Of a stretch of 64,000 bases of DNA, positions 60,644-64,000 are shown one piece after another. A program made the position numbers and the translations under genes. Source of the stretch: CAXXIC01 sp049315325 (GTDB lineage Bacteria > Bacteroidota > Bacteroidia > Bacteroidales > UBA7332); contig JBMOKJ010000001.1 in the NCBI GenBank assembly GCA_049315325.1, positions 744,001 through 808,000 of the forward strand. Direction: 5' to 3'. The notes below the pieces were generated by a model. It saw only the letters and a program-made list of their open reading frames with translations. It had not been told where the DNA came from and ran no database searches. Numbering within the stretch: position 1 is the stretch's first letter; the number at the start of each line of letters is the position of its first letter.

Positions 60644-61336
60644 ATGACAAAATTACAAGAATTGGAAATTTCCACGCTTTCGAAGGAGAAAGCTATTCGT
60701 CTGCTGTGGTTGGGCAGATATACTGAGCGAGCCTATTTTTCGCTTCACGTGTTGCGTAAGTACCACGATAAAATGATTGACGAAGACGATACTGCTTACA
60801 AAACGTATTGCTTAAAGATGGGCGTTGACGATAAATACAAATCGGCAACAGATTTTATGGTCAGTTATTTATATGACAAAACAAACCCCGATTCGTTGAT
60901 TTCGATGTTGTCTTCTGCAAACGACAACGCTATCGTGTTGAGGGAAGAGATTACGAGTGAAACTCTCTCGTACATACAGTTGTGTATAAGCCATTTAAAT
61001 GCGTGCGCATCTGAAAATCTGGTCATTTCTGAGCTGCAATATGTAACGGATCACCTGTTGGCATTTTGGGGTTCAATCGATGTCAGAATAGGTAATTCGA
61101 CTATGCGAAACGTACTCAAAGCAGGTAGATTGATTGAAAGTGTCGATTTGCATATCCGTTTCGACTATTCGTTTGAGCGTGTGAATCAACTATTTTTGCC
61201 ATTAAGTGAGTTGGTTATCAAAGAAAAATATATCTTTAACGATGATATTTTAGAAAAGCTAACCGCACAGATGAGTAAAATCAACTATCGTGAGGTCAAA
61301 ACGCTTCAGTTAGTCAACCAGTTGTTCAACGCATAA
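60644..61336 (+). CDS. Alpha-E domain protein
   Basis: An all-helical protein of 230 residues with the family opening LWLGRYTERAYFSLHVLRKYHDKMID, then SLISMLSSANDNAIVLREEITSETLSYIQ and FDYSFERVNQLFLPL. Alpha-E proteins always accompany circularly permuted ATP-grasp proteins and transglutaminases, sometimes fused to them, and are thought to be a structural or accessory partner. It lies 44 bases after the ATP-grasp gene and 7 before the transglutaminase. Confidence 0.9.
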   Translation: MTKLQELEISTLSKEKAIRLLWLGRYTERAYFSLHVLRKYHDKMIDEDDTAYKTYCLKMGVDDKYKSATDFMVSYLYDKTNPDSLISMLSSANDNAIVLREEITSETLSYIQLCISHLNACASENLVISELQYVTDHLLAFWGSIDVRIGNSTMRNVLKAGRLIESVDLHIRFDYSFERVNQLFLPLSELVIKEKYIFNDDILEKLTAQMSKINYREVKTLQLVNQLFNA

Positions 61337-61343
61337 TACCTAA

Positions 61344-62123
61344 ATGGGAAAGTATCAATATAGCTTTACAACCAAAATTAATTTCACCGAAGAGGTACGT
61401 TCGCATTCGTTTCTATTGCGATGCACCCCTCAACATCTCCCTTTCCAGAAAATTATAGAAGAAAAATGTGTTGTTACGCCAAATACAGAGCTGTATCGAG
61501 GAATCGATTCATTCGGCAATATTGTGCACTCGGGGTTTATTGCCGAAGCGCATTCGTCATTTGAGTTCACGTCCGAAGGTGTATTATCGCTCGGCTCATA
61601 CCGAATTTGTGAAGAGTTGAATCCGCTCTATAGGTATGCTTCGGAATACACAAAACCAACTGCTTTGTTGGTGGATTATTATGGAGCAATCGATTTTTCG
61701 GGAGTGGATACTGTTGCGCAAAAAGTAGAGCGAATTAGCGAGCAACTGAGCCGTACATTCTGGTACGAAACGGGTGCGACATCGGTCACCACTTCTGCAC
61801 ATCAGGCATTGGAGATGGGGCGTGGTGTGTGTCAAGATTTTGCCCATTTGCTGATTGCTTTTTGTAGAATGGCGGATATCCCCGCGCGCTATGTGGCAGG
61901 ATTTATGCAAGGAGAAGGCTATACCCACGCTTGGGTGGAATTTTATGAAGCAGGTATTTGGTTACCATTCGACCCCACTCACAATCGATGGGTGGAAGAT
62001 GGTTATATTAAACTCGCACAAGGTCGGGACTACGCCGATTGTCCGATAGAGAGAGGTGTTTTCAATGGTATCACACAACAAACATTAGCCGTAAATTTAA
62101 GAGTAGAAGGAACAGACCAATGA
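61344..62123 (+). CDS. Transglutaminase-like cysteine peptidase
   Basis: An N-terminal beta domain (~1-110) is followed by a transglutaminase core: MGRGVCQDFAHLLIAFCRMADIPARYVAGF (nucleophile Cys), YTHAWVEFYEAGIWLPFDPTHN (His and Asp). In these clusters the protein is more likely a peptidase or amide hydrolase than a crosslinker. No signal peptide, so cytoplasmic. Its stop overlaps the next start (ATGA at 62120-62123), showing translational coupling. Confidence 0.92.
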   Translation: MGKYQYSFTTKINFTEEVRSHSFLLRCTPQHLPFQKIIEEKCVVTPNTELYRGIDSFGNIVHSGFIAEAHSSFEFTSEGVLSLGSYRICEELNPLYRYASEYTKPTALLVDYYGAIDFSGVDTVAQKVERISEQLSRTFWYETGATSVTTSAHQALEMGRGVCQDFAHLLIAFCRMADIPARYVAGFMQGEGYTHAWVEFYEAGIWLPFDPTHNRWVEDGYIKLAQGRDYADCPIERGVFNGITQQTLAVNLRVEGTDQ

Positions 62124-63052
62124 TTAAAACTATTATATCGGAAGGGCTTCCGGTCGATGAAAATTTAATTATCCAAAAGAAAATTCTTAGCGGGGAAACA
62201 GGGAATCAGCGGTTGTGTATCGTTACAGGTACGCATGGCGATGAATTGGAGGGACAATATGTCTGCTTCGAACTGGCACGACTGTTGGAGGCTAACAAGC
62301 ATCTGCTGTCAGGCAGTGTAGAGCTTTATCCCGCTCTTAACCCAATGGGCGTTGATTCGGTGATGCGCGGATTTCCGGCATTCGACCTCGATATGAATCG
62401 CATTTTTCCCGGGGATAAAGAGGGTCACCTGATTGAGCACATGGCATCGTGCATTATCGACGATTTGAAGGGTGCCGACATGGTGATTGATATTCATTCC
62501 AGTAATATTTTCTTAAGAGAGATGCCGCAAGTGCGCATCAATGTGCAGAGTGCAGATAAGTTGGTACCGTATGCGCAGCTGCTGAATATCGACTTTGTGT
62601 GGGTGCACGATGCGGCCACGGTGCTCGAAGCCACCCTTGCGCATTCGCTTAATGTGCTCGATACTAAAACGCTGGTGGTGGAGATGGGCATTGGTATGCG
62701 CATCACTCGCGAGTATGGCGACCGATTGGTAGAAGGTATCTTCAACCTGATGGCGACTATGGGAATGTGGAAAGGCGATGTAGCTCCGAATATTTCTGTA
62801 CCCTTGCTTTCGACCACAGGCGAAGTCTGTTTTATGAATGCCACGTCATCGGGTGTAATTATCCCAACCGTTTCGCATTCAATGAAAGTGAAAAAAGGTG
62901 ATTTGCTGTGTCAAATTGTTGATCCGTTGCGTGGCACAGTATTGCAAGATGTGCTTTCGCCTGTCGATGGTGTGGTGTTTACGTTGCGCACCTATCCGAT
63001 TGTGTACGAAGGGTCGTTGATAGCGCGTATTTTTAGTCAAAAGGAAGAGTAG
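62120..63052 (+). CDS. Succinylglutamate desuccinylase/aspartoacylase family protein, zinc site intact
   Basis: A zinc carboxypeptidase-like (M14-related) fold. GTHGDE gives ligands His39 and Glu42, DIHSS gives His126, DLDMNRIFPG the substrate Arg, and LVVEMG the catalytic Glu188. It should remove an acyl or aminoacyl group from an amide-linked small molecule or peptide. The start is the ATG overlapping the transglutaminase stop; the longer frame is out of register with the family. The C-terminal part has a lipoyl-like beta domain (VKKGDLLCQIVDPLRGTVLQDVLSPVDGVVF). Confidence 0.9.
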   Translation: MIKTIISEGLPVDENLIIQKKILSGETGNQRLCIVTGTHGDELEGQYVCFELARLLEANKHLLSGSVELYPALNPMGVDSVMRGFPAFDLDMNRIFPGDKEGHLIEHMASCIIDDLKGADMVIDIHSSNIFLREMPQVRINVQSADKLVPYAQLLNIDFVWVHDAATVLEATLAHSLNVLDTKTLVVEMGIGMRITREYGDRLVEGIFNLMATMGMWKGDVAPNISVPLLSTTGEVCFMNATSSGVIIPTVSHSMKVKKGDLLCQIVDPLRGTVLQDVLSPVDGVVFTLRTYPIVYEGSLIARIFSQKEE

Positions 63053-63055
63053 AGA

Positions 63056-63985
63056 ATGGAAAGAGAGATATTGTTTCGAATGAATTCGCCTTACAGAGAG
63101 GAGTTTCGAATTCAGGGTTTTCGGTTTGGAAAAGGAGAAAAGACCATCGCCATAGTTGGTTCTATCCGTGGCGATGAGGTGCAACAGCAGTTTATCTGCT
63201 CACAAATTGTAAAAAATTTGATGGAGATTGAGGCACGTGGCGGAATAATGCCCGGAAACGAAATATTGGTGATTCCATCCGTGAATCACTTTTCGATGAA
63301 CATCAACAAACGCTTTTGGGCAATGGACAACACAGACATCAACCGGATGTTTCCAGGATACGCCAAAGGTGAAACCACACAACGCATTGCTCACGCGGTA
63401 TTCGAAGAGATAAAGCAATATAAATACGGCATTCAATTGGCGAGTTTCTACCTGCCCGGCGAGTTTATTCCACACGTTCGGATGATGAACACGGGTTATC
63501 AGGATACAGATCTGGCGAAACATTTCGGGTTGCCTTACGTGATGGTGCGCGATGCACGTCCCTACGATACGGCACTCCTCAATTACAATTGGCAGGTGTT
63601 TGGCACGCAGGCATTTTCGGTCTATTCTGGCACGACCGATTCGGTGCACAAAGCATCGGCTAAAGTGGCTTGGTTGTCGGTTTTGCGATTTATGCACAAA
63701 ATGCAGATTATTGACAACCCAATGCACGCCGGATATCATTCCAACATCATCGCCGACAGCGATCAGGTGACTGTGAAGTCAGATCGTGGTGGCATTCTCT
63801 ACACCTTCAGAGATGCAGGAGATGAGGTGAAAGAGGGTGATTTGCTGGCCAAGGTGCTCGACCCATTCACGGGTGAAACGCTGAGTTCTATCATCTCCCC
63901 AGCCAAGGGCGTAATCTTTTTTGCGTACGAGAAACCATTGATTTCTGAAAATACGGTGTTGTATAAGATTGTTGTGCATTCGTGA
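63056..63985 (+). CDS. Desuccinylase/aspartoacylase paralogue lacking zinc and catalytic residues
   Basis: This 309-residue protein aligns along its length with the preceding gene and begins 3 bases after it. The equivalents of the zinc ligands are changed (GSIRGDE gives Arg38 for His; GIQLASF gives Ala129 for His), and the catalytic Glu is replaced by Tyr190 (FSVYSG). Glu41 and the DINRMFPG Arg remain. It keeps the C-terminal lipoyl-like domain (VKEGDLLAKVLDPFTGETLSSIISPAKGVIF). It is probably a regulatory or binding partner, or has another chemistry. The cluster may continue beyond the right edge. Confidence 0.88.
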   Translation: MEREILFRMNSPYREEFRIQGFRFGKGEKTIAIVGSIRGDEVQQQFICSQIVKNLMEIEARGGIMPGNEILVIPSVNHFSMNINKRFWAMDNTDINRMFPGYAKGETTQRIAHAVFEEIKQYKYGIQLASFYLPGEFIPHVRMMNTGYQDTDLAKHFGLPYVMVRDARPYDTALLNYNWQVFGTQAFSVYSGTTDSVHKASAKVAWLSVLRFMHKMQIIDNPMHAGYHSNIIADSDQVTVKSDRGGILYTFRDAGDEVKEGDLLAKVLDPFTGETLSSIISPAKGVIFFAYEKPLISENTVLYKIVVHS

Positions 63986-64000
63986 TTCAATCCCACACGA

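Overview
The window comes from a member of the Bacteroidota, most likely the order Bacteroidales. Several things point there: secreted proteins with type IX secretion (T9SS) C-terminal sorting domains, promoters of the Bacteroidota type (TAnnTTTG at -7, sometimes with TTTG at -33), the gene order trpB-E-G-D-C-F-A, a long three-domain IspG, NigD-like and DUF4468-type secreted proteins, and weak ribosome binding sites. No plasmid, prophage or CRISPR signature was seen, so it reads as chromosome.

Layout. 0-6.6 kb: T9SS cargo, an OmpA/TPR lipoprotein, a secreted trypsin-fold protease and an unknown membrane-anchored protein. 6.6-11.3 kb: tRNA-His, folD, ffh, a serpin lipoprotein and a thioredoxin-like secreted protein. 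11.5-19.5 kb: a T9SS subtilase followed by xseA, rnz and a NigD-like lipoprotein; an acetyltransferase/DUF2156 pair; a HEPN/MNT toxin-antitoxin pair; purE and gcvH. 19.6-24.5 kb: aroQ-pyk-O-methyltransferase, xerD and an ABC ATPase. 24.8-35.2 kb: zwf, then the tryptophan operon, led by a Trp-rich leader peptide and attenuator and interrupted by a putative nuclease gene between trpE and trpG. 35.2-38.8 kb: two hydrolases, a TerB/J-domain protein and carboxynorspermidine dehydrogenase. 38.8-45.2 kb: an AT-rich accessory region with a decayed heptad-repeat gene, unknown proteins, a PD-(D/E)XK/PIN gene pair, a REP-associated tyrosine transposase (RAYT) and its palindromic repeats. 45.2-52.6 kb: AlaX-MATE-ispG, a TonB-domain protein, a cysteine-cluster histidine kinase, a chagasin-type inhibitor and a CPBP protease. 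52.7-58.7 kb: an HlyD/C39-ABC exporter, a Crp-family regulator, birA, an acetyltransferase and a thioredoxin. 58.8-64 kb: tRNA-Ser and a five-gene cluster of ATP-grasp, alpha-E, transglutaminase and two desuccinylase-like proteins, the second of which has lost its zinc and catalytic residues.

How it works together. The trp genes make tryptophan from chorismate. The leader peptide (26981-27040, three consecutive Trp codons) sits before an intrinsic terminator; an 8-nt segment overlapping its stop codon is exactly complementary to the loop and 3' arm of the terminator, which gives a simple ribosome-controlled switch. Nearly every trp gene junction carries paired G/C-rich palindromic repeats, and these repeats encode the end of TrpB, TrpG and TrpF and much of the start of TrpC. 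The accessory region holds a second, unrelated repeat system with its own RAYT and two MITE-like elements. The 59-64 kb cluster looks like a peptide- or amide-ligation and hydrolysis pathway whose product cannot be read from sequence.
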